A stretch of DNA of 64,000 bases from Schistosoma haematobium. Lineage: Eukaryota > Platyhelminthes > Trematoda > Strigeidida > Schistosomatidae. Every line of letters begins with the position of its first letter. Position 1 is the stretch's first letter. The stretch covers positions 58,565,591 through 58,629,590 of the forward strand of contig NC_067195.1 in NCBI RefSeq assembly GCF_000699445.3, written 5' to 3'. The notes below the pieces were generated by a model, which did no database searches, was not told where the DNA came from, and was given only the letters and a program-made list of their open reading frames with translations. Of the stretch, positions 29,001 to 44,000 are shown piece after piece. The position numbers and the translations under genes were made by a program.

Positions 29001-32000
29001 TAATATTTGTGTTGGTAGAAAGTATGCAACAGCTAGTGCACTCATTCGTTCCATATACTCTAAAGAATGAAACTGCAAAAATTACAATTGTTTTCCACAA
29101 GAAATAGTGTACTTAGACTAGAACCAGGAAATGACTAGTCAGTTATCTATTTCAACCACTAAATATCTCTAAAACAGATCCATGTAGAAACCCATCTGTG
29201 TCTTATTCTTCATATCGTGATGACAGACAAAGAATAGAGCAGTAAACTTAGCATTCCTGTTATCTGCACACCGTGATTAACTCTTAACAACTGGATTTCG
29301 GGGTATTTTTTTCGTTTTACTCTATCAAGGAACGAGCGAAAAAGTCGAGGTGTACGTTGAAAAACAAAATCTTAAAAAAAAGATGGATGTATATGAGAAT
29401 GATAGTTATGGGCATTTATTTCATTTCAAATGATTTGTTAACTAGTTTTAACAACCAAGTTTTGATATTTAAATAGCCATATTCGAAAGTATACTACCAA
29501 TACGGTGCAGAAGGAAATTCATTAACAATATGAAAAACTGTTCAGCTTATTATTGGACTGCCTGGGAAGAACGAAAGTCAATAGTGACAGATTATTGATA
29601 TCGAAGTGGTGATCGTGACTCAAGGATTCATTGATTAACATAGTAAAATAGGTAATTTCTACTAAACGAATAAATTTTCGTCGATAACCACAGGTTCGTT
29701 CGAACAAAAGATATAACCAACTTACCTCTAGAAAATGATCATCTCCGGAAGTAGTTATATCGTTAGAGAATGGTAATTTAGGTGCAGTATCAACTTTACA
29801 CAATGTTTTCGACTCGAATGATGTGCTTGAGTGTGAAATATGGTCACGACTGATTTCCGTATGAAGCGAAGTGAACTGTTGCATAATCGACAGGAATGTT
29901 GCATGTCTGACAATAAACGCAATAAAATCTCCATGAGCATTATACAATTCTTTGCTCAGACCAGCCAGAAGTAACCCAGCTATTGCCATAATCATAACAT
30001 GATTGCATAAATCTACAAAGGTATACATCAAAAAAGTTCCCTTGATAGTTAACTGATATAATGATTAGATAACTTTGTCAAAACATACTGCTAGATAAAT
30101 TTCTGACCATACATTTAATAAAACTTTGAATTAGTTCGCTTGATATTCGTAGGATTCAAGAAATCAACGAGAACAAAATTCAAGTCCAATAATTTACAGT
30201 GGAATATTCAAGAAAATGTTTGAATGCAGAAACGAATAATTCAATTTCTAAATTACTACTTTATGAGCATACCAATGTAAAGATTCAACTTTTCTGTATA
30301 CAGCTTTATTTTTGTGCATATTAAAACAATTAAAAACAAAAACAGAGTTTGTGGGACAACTAAAGAACTGATAGTTCGAACATTAAACACTTAAAGACTT
30401 ATTCACAAGATTTGTATGCAGGTTTATTCATGTACTTAAGTTTTCAGATCACACATAGAATCATCACAACACAGGTATTTACAGTTCATAATCCTTTAGA
30501 ATAACTCTTTTTCATATGTTTCACTGTCAAGCAATCGAGTTATTGAAAATTAAACTAAGACTATGATCAATGTTGGCTTCTTAATAGAGTCCTATGAGTG
30601 GTTGAGGATACTAGACAAAATTCGGGCAATATCAGTGAACTCAATGCTTTTTCACACTAAAGTTCAGATCCATCTTCGAAATTCAGTATTTAAACAAGAA
30701 ACAGGATTTTCTGCCAAAGGATGTCGATTTAATGGAATTAAATAACAATTTTATGTTATAAAAGGGAAGAGAAATTAAACTAAAGAACTGAATTGGTGTT
30801 TATTTTAACAGTGATATAGAATTATCCAGATTAAATAGTCCAGACATCTCAGTGAATCACAACACAATAATATTGAACGTTCACTAATCTTGATCATCAG
30901 TGGCATTATAGGAATTCGGTGGATGATAAAGCGAGTAGAACCAATCCTTTCCATATAACAAGTAAAACTTAGCGTACAAATCATTGTGAGTATTATGATA
31001 AGCGATTCCAGTGATTTATTCGCCTTGGAGCATTCCAAATAGTCCTATGTGTGATAAAAACAGATGCAGTGACTACTGGGTCAACGTACGCAATGCAGCC
31101 CGACGACTAACAGACACTAGTGAACAATTATTCTTAATCATATTAAAATGATACTATGGAATTAACGATGAACGAAAACATCCAATTTAAAGTTAGACGG
31201 TATTAATTACCATCAGCCATGCAACAACTTGGACGAATTGACTGAATGGGAGGATTTTCGGAATAGGACGTCAAATACATATCATCAATATACTGCAACA
31301 TCATATTATTCAGTCCTGTATCACCAAGGAAACAATTGTAGAAATCTTCTACACCGACTGACGATTGTTGCGAGTGGTTTAAGTTCAAAGCAGCTACGCA
31401 TATTGACTGAAGAAACTCCCAAGAGCGAAGTTTACTAGGCTCATCAGAAGAAGAATCCTAATTAAAAAGTAGGAAGGGGAGAAAGTATGAAGCTAGTGAT
31501 TGATATAATTTTCTACTGTGTAGAAAATATATGATGTTTTATTAAATGATCCGTAACAAGGGCTCATCAGTATAAAGAACGACTGCTTAAGGTCTGTTAT
31601 GCGATGGACATTTATTGTGAAGTATTATCTTCGTTTCTTTTTAACTTTACAGTCTGTGTCAACCAAAAGGGTGTATTTTATTATCAGAACTGTACTTTCC
31701 AACTTGTCTATCCATCTGTTGAAAGATAGCATTACTAGAAACGAAGCAGCTGCAGTCGGGGGGAGGACATTTATGAGTCTGTAAAGGTTCTGTCTTCAAG
31801 AAGGATGCTCTAATAACACATAAAAACTGAAATATTTCCGATGGAAATCATAATTCGTCGTAGACGGAATTCGACTCAGTTTAAAAGAATTGCAGTCTTT
31901 AAATCGCTAGTGGATGAGATTTGAGTACAGACATTTTAAGAGAATATTGTTTTACGGTTCTACTAGTGTAAAACGTGCACCTCTGAATGGAATTGTGCTG

Positions 32001-35000
32001 ATTTTTGTTAGGATTATAATGAGAAGGAAATAAGATTATCACAACCATCGTAAATTTTTTAATAGATTATACTGAGAAATATTGGAAACAATCAAATTTT
32101 TACCTGTAATACTTCCACAGCAGCATCAACAAGACATCTAATCGGTATGTCAATAGGCTGATTTCGAAATTCATTCATGTGAAAACGTAGTTGCGGACCG
32201 GCTTCACCTTCCGCTGAGCTAATACGTAAACGTTGTGTTTCAAGCAAATTAGTACGATTAAATCGACCTAATTTCCCAAGTACCTAGTAAAGATTAACGA
32301 AAGAGGAATTTCGAATATTTATTTTAGCCAATGTAGAAAAGTGAAAATAACACTAATGAAATCTAGAGGATGATAGTCGCAGACTAAGAAGGTTAGAACT
32401 CTAAACCATAAAATAGTGCCAGGGATGCGAGGGACGCACTCAACTTAGGGAAGATGGATACAGCCAACTTATTCCACACAATTCAGTGAAATCTCTTATT
32501 ACCACGGATTTACAAATATTGTACTGAAAATTCATTATAGCATGTGGTATAATGAAACACCATACAAAGTAGAAAACTCTTCAACTGTAACCTATTGCGT
32601 ATTTACGATTTATGCTGAATAACACATGGAATCCCCAACATTCTGTATATTATTTTCGCTAAATAAGAATAAAATTTTAAATGGAAGGTTTACAAAATTA
32701 ACGTGTTCGTTATTTACACTCGAACTTTACATTACCAAAAAAGCTCAAGCTGTAAGATCTAAATTCTACAAAACACATACAACCTGAGATGTCATCACAA
32801 CAATTATGGGATAATATTTTAGGCACAAATTAACTCGGATCACATAGAGATAATATGATTTACGTAATATATAAACAGTATAATTAGTAGAAAAAACCTC
32901 TTTATGATTTAGGTAAAAAGAAAAGTTTTTTAATTTACACGGGAAAATATCCAAAAATGACCGATATATATATATGAGCAGTAATACTTGAATAGAACAA
33001 TAATCGGATTGAAGAGATTAATATTATTATTATTATTATTATTATTATGCATCAAAAATGAAAGATGAACCAACCTTGAATGACATTTTTGTACATATTC
33101 ACTGGGTGAATGAAGTGAATTGTACAACGCCAATAACATATCCCCACGTACTTGATATAAATGATCATGAAGAAAATCTGGTTGCATATTATCAACACAA
33201 AGCTCAAGAGTACGGAGACCCTTTACATTAACAAAATAATAATGAATTGATATAAATCAAGATTGAAAAGCAATAATTTGTCTTTTTATTTCAAACATTT
33301 AAGATTAAAATTACAAAGTAACCAATTAAATGTTCTTGGGCTTCAGTCAAATTCTTTGTGAGGCATGACGATACTATATGATTCATTAAATAGAAGTAGA
33401 TGCAAACTGGTTTAAAATCTGCACCCACTAAAAGAAAGTCAGATGTAAGTATTTAGCTACCGCCCAACATAGAGCATAGTATCATTGAGTATTATTAAAT
33501 TAGGGTCACTGAAGGTTAAATGAACCAAACAGAAGACTCCGTAATCCTAAAACCAAAATGCTTCACAGCATCAAAAACTTGAACATGGATGGAAAGTGAA
33601 AGGCTTGAAGAGATTAAGATTAATTAATGCGACTAAATATGAATACGAGCTTCTTCCATAGACCGTGAAACATAAGAAATTTGCCAACAATTTTTTGATA
33701 AGTCATTGAAGTTAAGAAAGAAAACATCTGTTTCGTTGTCTAAATTTTTAAAACACAGATTTGATAAGTGAGTTACAAAACTTATATATATTTTTGAACA
33801 TTAACTACAGATTTTTCCAGTGGAGAACAGCAACAACTACGAACTTATCTTTAACACAACATTCAGGCATATTGTAAGAGTCAAATATGATACAACTGCT
33901 AAAACATTAGATGGCCATTATTTATTAATAACGGGATTTTATGAGCAAAGTGCTGCTCACTGTTAATCCAACTAATTAGATAAATCAACTTATCATTCGA
34001 ATTAACTACCATACCTGGAACGATTAATTACTAACTGGGTTAAGATCAGTCATCACTCTTAACAAAACTACCTCATCTCTGTCCTCCTAATTAAATTGAA
34101 TTGCAAAAACATATTATTAGAAGAGATTAAAAACGGAAAATAGATATGATTTTGCTGAGTGATAATGTTTTCTAAATTGTATCTTAATCTTATTTCAGTT
34201 TAAAATGGACGGTAAGCAAGCAAAATAACAAAACGAAATTTACCTGGTTGACAGTATTACAATTCAGCACATAAACTAACGGTTCCATTAACAGAGACAA
34301 ATAGGGGAGTAATGTGGACAAACGAACTGGGACAATAACACACAGTTCACCCAATAGATCACGAGCATTCGAACGATGTGGTGAACGCAGTAAACGATTC
34401 AACGTCGTTAACATTTCAGGTAGTAAGGGAAAAAATTCACGATAAAGTTTGTCATGTGCTCCGCCCCCTATTGACCGAAAAAGAGTTCGTAATAAAGTGA
34501 GATATGCTGTAGGCTCTTTAGCTGTAAGGCAGTAATGCATGCTGCCTTGAACGATACGGCGTAAATGAAGCTAAAAGATGTAAGATAAATAAATTATTAA
34601 TAATTCCAGCTTTATTGACCAAGAAATGTTTCCGAATAGGGCTGTGGATGAATATCTATGAAATTAAAAACATAAAATTAATTTTCAATATGGTTTTCAT
34701 TACAGAAAACCCGCTAATGTCGGCTTATCGTTTCATTTTCATCTAAGACGACTCAAAAATGCATCTGTAACATATCTTGAACAAGACATATGGTGGGCAT
34801 GAAGCGATTAATAGTTCGCATTTTACCTTTTTACAGTACACCCCAGCTATCACTCAAAGTAGACAGTGGAGATCTGTCTTTATTCTTAATTTAGTCGACT
34901 CCATTGAACCTTGAAATATCTATGAGCACCGAATAAAAATGAGCAATAACTGACGCTAAAATACCAACAATCATCTATTTAGATGTATTTCTATAAGACA

Positions 35001-38000
35001 TGCATGCTGTCAGTCACAAAACTAAGTGCCATTCCCAAGAGACATTTATGCACAAAGATCATTATCCAGAGATGCATATCTAATAGTACTTTTTAAAAAA
35101 TACTAGACCAAACGCAAAATCTATTTCTGTAGATTCAAGAAGATAGATAAATCTATAAAATATCAGAATAACGTAAAATACCTTCATAACTAATTCATTT
35201 TCTGTGCCAGACATATTTACAGAACTGAAACATAACTTTAATAATCGCATATAAAGTGCAGATTCATTGGTGCCATCTGAAATGGACAAAATAATACAGT
35301 TTGTTAACTAAATTATTCCAAGAACAGTTCCACGTAACAATACAATATTCTTTAAAATAACTGATTACTTGAAATAAAAAATTGTATTCCTATGATTCTA
35401 CAGATTCTATAAGTCATTTTTGAAGGACTTTGTAACCTCACCAGAATCTCAACCTAGAATTATCAAAATAATTTTAAACAGTAACTTTTGATTGAAAAGA
35501 CGACAAACCGTTTCAGTATTTTGCACGCCTTCAACATAAAGTGGCAAAAAGAATGAACCAATAGGTTTTCCGGCATAAAATTCCAATGAAATCTTTTTAG
35601 AATGGAATTAAAAAATAAATTATTTTCCCAAAAAATCAGAAGATACTGGAATCTTCTTCAAATGAGTGAGTTATTCAGTTAAACTAAACAGAAATAAATT
35701 AACAGATTCAATTTATTAATATGTTTATGTAAAGTTATACTGAAGACGATAATTAAAATGACAATGAAACGATTGTTTCCAAAGAATTGCTGATAAGACA
35801 GTTAAATGTACAATAAACTCAAACCAAAAAGTTGGAGAAAAAACATTGTTTACCTCCCAAACGTTCTAATCTATCAACTAGATAGGATAACAAAATATAA
35901 CCAAAATATGATGTTTTATTTGGTTGAGATAGTAAATGTAACGCAATATTAGTGTAGGATGCGCTGCGATTGCACCAAACAACATAATCCTAAAAAGAAA
36001 AAAAAAACGAAAGGAAAAATGAGGAAGTTCAGATACTGACGAAATAAGAAAAAACTGCAAGATTTTACAAAATATGGTTACAAATTCGCACAAAAAATGA
36101 AGGAAACATAGTGATATAGCATGATAAAATAATATAGAAAGAGTTGGATCTAATATGGCGTCAAATATATGATAGAATAAAATGTCCATACATAAATTAT
36201 TAACAGAAAAGTAAACTTGATTAAGGAATATCAATTTTGTAGGCTACTGTTCAGTGATCTGAATGTTAGGTTAAATTCTTACCCACCATATCACTTACCA
36301 ACTGAGATTATCAAAGTGTCATCAACTATATGTTTGTCCCAACAATAGTGATTAGGACACAAAAACCGAAAAAAAGTACAGGAGCTTAGTGACAATAAAT
36401 AGGCTTTAGACCATTATCTATTGCCCCCAAATGCCCTGGTATGGTCGAGATTGGTGTGGGCCATCCCTCCATCGCGAAATGCTCTCATATGGCCATGCGT
36501 ATGCAGCCTCTGCCAGGGAAGTCTTACTCATTGCCCTCTCCTGGTTGGGGTGTTGTTTACGAAAATGAGAGGACGAAAAACGAATGTCCGGCGCTTTAAC
36601 CGGATCCCAAATCAATGGTGCACATGGGCTCCAGTATTCTGCGGGAACAAATGGAGTATGAACCAATTTTCGGTCACCGTCTACCATGGGACTGCATCTC
36701 CTCACGATGCTCCACTGCCTTGTGGGTTAGACCTTTAGGTCAAAGGCTCGGGGTGTGGCTCCCTAAGAAAACCACCTGCTTCGGTCTGGGCACCCGGGCA
36801 GTATCACAGCCCACACACAACGGATTGATGTTAGCAAGCTGGTTGCAACTTCTGTTGCAAGTAAGTATCGAACCGAGCTAGTATCTAGGCTAGCTACCAT
36901 TCCACCGAAAAGTATGGATGAGCATTGCTTGCAATTGCATGACGCCATGAAAATGGAGGGTACAGTCAGTTGTGGGTTCGCGAAACGTCCCGCTTATAAG
37001 CACTGGGTTTCTTCAGGCTACTTACAACTCATTGAAACCCGTCGGTCTACTCTGGATGACCGTGAGTTTGACCACAAACGAAGGTTGTTACGTAGTGAAA
37101 TTGGGCAAAGCTTGCGTAAGGACCGAGAAGCCTGGTGGTCGAAGCGTGCTTATGAGCTGGAAGCAGCAGCTGCATCTGGTAATTACCGGAAGCTCTTTCA
37201 ACTCATCCGAGCCACTGGCAGCAAGAAGTCTGGTGTGAGCGAAACAATCTGCGAGGATGACGGTACACCAATCACTAACATCCATCGACGTCTTGGACGA
37301 TGGGCAGAATTTTTCGAAGGGCAGTTCAACTGGCCTGCTGCTCCGGCAACATCGGTCAGACTGTCCTGCCCTCCACAGCCGGTGACGACTGATCCACCAA
37401 ATGAGGCGGAAGTCCGCAAGGAACTCCAACTTTTGAAGCGTTACAAATCACCTGGACCAGATGACTTACCTCCGGCTCTTTTTAAAGATGGTGGTGACTT
37501 TCTGACTAGGGAATTGACGACGCTGTTTACAAAGGTTTGGGAGCTAGAGAGTGTACCAACGTCATGGAATGAGTCGATAGTTGTCCCTATCTTTAAAAAG
37601 GGTTCACGTCGTTCCTGTAACAACTATCGGCGGATAAGTCTACTTCCGATTGCGTCCAAGCTATTGGCTTCCGTCATTCTTCGTAGATTGTTCAAAACCC
37701 GAGAAAGATTGACTCGCGAGGAGCAGGCTGGGTTCCGTTCTGGTCGAGGGTGTATTGATCATATCTTCACCCTCCGCCAAATGTTAGAACACCGCCATAC
37801 TTATCAAAGGCCAACAATCGTAGTATTTCTTGACATCAGGGCTGCCTTCGATTCGTTGGACAGAGCTGTTCTCTGGGATTGTCTATTGAAGAAGGGTGTG
37901 CCTGAGAAGTTTATTAACATCCTAAAAGCCCTATATAAAAACACCTCAGGCAGAGTGAGGGCATACAACCACCTCTCTCCATTGTTCCATTCGAGCAGTG

Positions 38001-41000
38001 GGGTTAGGCAGGGTTGCCCAATCTCACCATTCCTCTTCAACTTTGCCATCGATGACATTCTGGAAACAGCTCTGATGAATGTAAGTAATGGTGGTGTGGA
38101 TCTGTTGCCTGGAGAAAGACTTCTCGACCTTGAGTATGCGGACGATATTGTCTTACTGTGCGATAATGCCCAAGGCATGCAATCCGCACTTAATCAGTTG
38201 GCAATCAGTGTCCGTAGGTATGGTATGTGCTTTGCACCTTCGAAGTGCAAAGTACTTCTACAAGACTGGCAGGATTCTAATCCTGCACTCACCCTGGGTG
38301 GTGAGCGAATACTAGTATTCGAGAAGTTCGTGTATCTGGGTAGCTGTGTTAGTGCTGGTAGTGACGTGAGTGATGAGACCAATTCAGGTATAGTGAGAGC
38401 CAGAGCGGCTTATGCCAATCTGGGCCATCTTTGGCACCTTCATGATGTTAGTCTGGCTGTAAAAGGTTGGATCTACAACGCGTTGGTGAGAGCAGTTTTG
38501 CTCTACGCTTGTGAAACCTGGCCTCTCCGAGTTGAGGACGTTAGACAACTCTCTGTGTTTGATCATCGTTGTCTCCGAAGGATTGCTGACATCCAGTGGC
38601 AACACCACGTTAGTAATGCAGAGGTTCGGCATCGTGTGTTCGGGCACAGATATGATAATGCAATTAGTGTCACCATCTTGAAACATCGACTTCGGTGGCT
38701 TGGACATGTTCTACAAATGTCGTCCCAGAGAATTCCACGTCGTGCATTATTTGACGACGCTGGGACTGGTTGGAAAAAGCGGAGAGGTGGTTATTGTATG
38801 ACATGGTGTCGTGGCATGAAAGAAAGCTACAAAGGGCTGGCTTCCGTTGATCCTTAACGACTCCCTGGCTGGGGTCCGAGAGATGGTGCAACACACTGGC
38901 TAGAGACTTTATCAGATACGGCTCAGAATAGAAGCCAGTGGCGATCCTGCTGTAGCCTTCTTTTACTTTCTTCATAAAAAAGTGGCTGTATCTTCGTTAA
39001 CTGAAGGATTTCTTCTGGTTGTACCTTTCCGTTTCCCCCATTATTATTATTATTATTACACTACGTTACATTAATCTGGTCGTTGTTTTTTTTACTCTCC
39101 TTACCTTCCTTTTTTCTCCTCCAATTCTCATTGTTTTGTGTGGCGCATATATATTTGATGCCCCTTTGTACCGATATTTATGTGTTCAAATAAATAATTG
39201 GTGCCCCCCCCCCATCTATTGTGCTTCGAATATGTACATTACGGAGGATCAATAAATACGGACACTCAAAGGGTGGTAATAGAGAATGTGTGCAACTCTC
39301 TTTTTAAATAAATAACCACAAAGAAAGAAATACTAACTTTATGTACAACATTGATAATATCACAGCATTAAAATGTCTTCATCTTCACAATTATTTAAAA
39401 TATTGCCCTTAAACTATATAAAATTAAACAAATCTATTAATAATTGTGAATTCTCATTTCACTAGATTAAGCTTAACTGTACAATATTTACTAGAAAATG
39501 TGATCAGTAAAAATAAGATCAACTGAAAGGAATAGTTCGTTCTAATGTATAACAGTCACAGCTTGTTGTATATATAGAGACTTCTACCTATTACTCATAA
39601 TATTACTAATTAAATGAACAATGAAGCTTTCATGGTTATACTAAAAACAGTATTTACCATTATAAACTTTTTTTCCATAACTTCAAATAGAGAAAATGGA
39701 ACTTTTAACTAGTAAACTATCTTATCGAAAGAATTAAATGCTAAAACAACTTTTTTAATCTTTATTAGGTCTACATAAACACATAACAGTTGGTTGTAAA
39801 CCTGATTAAGCATCCTCGAAATGAAAAATATTAACAATTTACATGGCGTAAAATTTAAAAAAGAACAACTTTTGTCGATGAGGAATTTAAAATAATAGTT
39901 GGATTTACGCGAATAGTACTGAATTTTATGCTTGATCTGTCTGCATTTCAATTACAAGATCCATTTAAAGTATACGAAGTACATAAATATACAAAAGCTA
40001 TTGTTTAATGATAATAATCCAATAATAAAGAAAAGATTCTTTTTGATGTTACTTGGTGTTAAAAGGACAGAAAAGGCTCTTCCACACAAAATTCTCAAAA
40101 CACAGAATAACTCACGTGAATTTTACAAGAAAAAATTTCATGAAATGAAATTGGATTCAATTGAGCAAATGTTAGGGCAAATGTCTCAATAAGTAGGCGT
40201 TCATCAGGAGATTTGGTACTTGGCTGGCTGTATCATAGAAATGGAAATATAACAAGATAGAATGAATGTAGTTAAGTAAGTAAGTAAGGATGAGTTGTGT
40301 TATCGTTATTTCCTGACTTTTAATATAAACTAATTAAATTGTTCTTACCTTCTTAAATATAGTCGACCATCTCGGCTAACAAACTGTACAATGTCGATCA
40401 TACGCATTCCATACGAGAAATATTCTGTTAAGACTACTAACTCATCTGGGCTAAGAATTCTATTGGAAAGCGATTGCTTTGATGATGTTGAAGAAACTGA
40501 TGCGACATTATTTGTCTGAAGTGTATTATCATGTGGACATTGGATCATGCTCGTCATTACAGTACGAATGCCAGTGATAAGTGCTTTTACAAGAGTCCGG
40601 ACATCCGTGTAGCTAAGTTGTAATTTAGCCAACGGTTCAACGATCCGGGGCTTTAAATAGAATGCAAAACAGATTTTAATATAGATGAGTACAAAGATTT
40701 TCATAGACAGTAAACTAAACACAAAACTTTACATCATTTACACTCGAAATCTTGTAACAGAATTTCAGGAAAGTGGGTGTAAACTTTAAAAATGGTATGT
40801 ATTTTTGGATTACGTGAATTATGTGTGCATTTTCAAAATATTTAAACCAAAAGATATCTTAAAGTAGAACACATTTAAATCTTTTCTTGTCTTACTGAAT
40901 CGACTACTAGGAGATCTATGACTACTGATGTTAGTATGCAAGTAATTACAAGTGTTTATTGACTTTAAATACCTAAAAGGATCACGTAACAATTGTATTT

Positions 41001-44000
41001 TAGTGTAACGACAAGAAGGCTAGATAAACAGGTACCGAGGGAACATAAAACTGAAACTACTTCGCACCAATATAATACAATCAACAAATCAGTAGTTAGT
41101 AACTGTCGTTAACAGTTAGGACATTCGTAAAGTGGTCCAAAAATAAATCTAACGGATTTTATGGCTAAGTTTTACAACTAACATACAGATAAAAAAATTT
41201 GCATAACTTTTGATTTAGAGTGGAGAGCTTTAGCATTCTAACAGAAATACATCGATATATTGAATCTTCTACTTTATTGTAGCTCAACAAACATATTCTT
41301 CTAAAAAAATAACATATATCGAGAAAAACACTAACTTCATGCACTTTTGATGCATCAGTTCCCGAATTTAGAATGTTTGAAAAATCTGAAGCAGGGACAC
41401 TTTTATCAGTAAATGAGCCAACTTCGTTTAATTCACTCGAAAAAGAGGAAATATTGGCAAAAAGATAAGCATGTATGGACCTTGGACGCTGTTTCGCTGA
41501 ATTGGACGTTACTTCTTCACCAGTTTCCAATACACTAAAACAGAAGAATGGGTAACGGTTAGTTTATTTGAATGTGGATTTCGAGGCGTCAAGTCGATAT
41601 TTCACGTTTAGTGTTCGTGAAAGTTAAATTCTATAGTGAGATCCAAATAACCATTGTACTTAGTGCAAAATTATATCAATACTGGTTTGTATACATACAT
41701 AGGCATATATACCATTTGTTGTTTATTTAATAGTCCTTATTTCTAATGCTTTTCTGTTTATCCTGATGAAAACAGGTAATTCTATTCAATGTACATATGA
41801 CTACCTAACTATGTATCACTGCGATCTCATCTTACGTGACTCAAATGGTTAGAACTAGTTCAGTTCAATTTATTGAATACGGAGATTATATTAATGCGAA
41901 ACCTGAATGTAAAAAAGAAACTTAAGTATTCAACGGTGATCCGTTGTTAATTCATTGGAGGTATATTTTAATTATTCGAGAGTAGTTTCGCTATCATAAT
42001 ATTGTTTATATCAGCAAAATGATAGGAAATCACATTTGAAAGTTGATAGAATTAAAAAATTTTCTGAAAGTATTTCGTTATGATAAAATTAGCACCGACA
42101 AAATTACCCGAAGTGTTTCAGTAACGTAGCATTTTATTTTTATGGAAATTTTAGAGAATAAGACTCACCATGTAGACTCTAATGCAGGTATGTAGTGATC
42201 TGCCACCACCTTAGCTTTTAACACACACAAATTTAATGTCTGCAAAAGCAGACGTCTCGCAGTTCCGGAAAAAACCTCATTATTCTGGTCCTCAGCATTT
42301 GTGGCTGATGCCCCTTGATTAGCGGATGTGGCTGAAACTGCTCGTTGTCTTATACACTCAACCAGATTTAGTATCAAACGTAAGCTCATCTGCTGGATTG
42401 AAAACGGGAGTGTATGGTCATGCATATTGCGACCATAAACATCAATGGCACGAGCGATTTTAGAAAGGCTAAGAGAACTACGAATATGATGAGTGAGATC
42501 AGCTAATGTGCTGTAAGCCAATGGCCTAGAACGAAAATTTACATGAATACATTAAGTGATATGATTAAGGTAATGAGACATTATTAAGTGAACTACTTAT
42601 TTGACAATTATTAAATAGTTTAACTTAAGACTTGGTTAGTTTAAGTAAATATTATGACGTCAAAGTGACAAATATTGCTATATATTTATTCGTGACAAAA
42701 GAAAACGAAGTCAATTCAGTTTTAGCCTCTAATCTGAACAAATAGCTTATAATTTAACAGTTTAATCCATGAGCTAATTGAAGATAGACCACCATGGAAA
42801 ACCTGGAAGCACTGGACGGCCGTTTCGTCCTAGTATGAGACGCCTCGCGAGATTCAAACCCAGAACCTATTAGTCTCGCGCGCGAATAGCTTATAAATAA
42901 ATATTGTTATGTTTGAGATTAGCCAAACTGCAGATTTAGTTTGAAACAGTTATCCAGTGGTACGTATACTCCTTATCAAAAACCAAAATACGCTACTGAT
43001 ATCAGTTACAGTATGATAACACTTTCTAATCCCCGGTTTATAAGACACTAAGCAGTGAGATGCAGTTTATATAAATTATGTTGAATATAGCAAGTGTTGT
43101 GTTCTAATAGCGTGACTCCACCCTAACAGTTCTTTAGATACTAATCCTATCGAGATAATCGAAACCCCTTCCATAAGCCATGATGTAGTTAATAGTATAA
43201 CACTTATTTATTTGACGTTTAATTACTCAATAACCACCAACGTTAATGTGTTATTTGAAAACGAATAGTGACTTATTGCTGAACAAAGATAGACAGACCT
43301 TCTGTAGTTTTTGATATAACTACTATCCTGTAACTCGAATTCCTACTTTGGGTTTCACTATGTGAACTACTCGCATTCTTATTAATAAGGCTATTGCCTG
43401 GCTCACAGTGTTGTTATCAACCGTTAGTTGGAATTTTTAACGTATATCAAGTGATATAATATCATAATCTAGTGTGTTCAGTCTATTACCCACCTAGATT
43501 TAACTTATCAAGCCGTATTGTCTATTATCAAGTGCGTGATTACAAAACAGGCTCTTTTAGAGTTATAAAAAATGTATTACCTCAATGCATCACGAATGGT
43601 ATATCCTTGTCCAATTAAAATTTCTTCATTCATAAGTTCATCCAAAACTTGAAGAAATTCTAAACAGATATGAGAGTTTTAGACGGATCTGTAAAGAACC
43701 TGGTCTTCATAGCAAGAAACAAACTAGCAAAATAACTGAAATATGTATAGTTACTACAATGAATCTATATTAGACATAAAACTAAAACTGAACACATCCA
43801 ATGATCATTATTTTTTAATGGCTTTCCCCAAATGACGTCAGTTTATTGTGAAAATCATTTGAGTGTTTAGTTTACAATTATTTTGAAAAGGGTGTTCACT
43901 AAAATCAATGTACTAATTCAGACCAATCGAGGTTAGGAAGGAATAATTAAGAACGATCCAGGTGGTCACTAGTAATCGTTTTAATTAAAGACAGTCAGCT

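Noticed and set aside
36424..36881. Separate genes from short ORFs before the RTE-like RT
   Set aside because: They lie within the inserted element's 5' region, in several frames, without similarity.
39932..40192. Plus-strand 86-codon ORF
   Set aside because: Overlaps TRRAP exon 13 on the opposite strand; shadow.
40273..40291. RTE tail at (TAAG)n
   Set aside because: Only a short tetranucleotide run; no adjoining RTE sequence.
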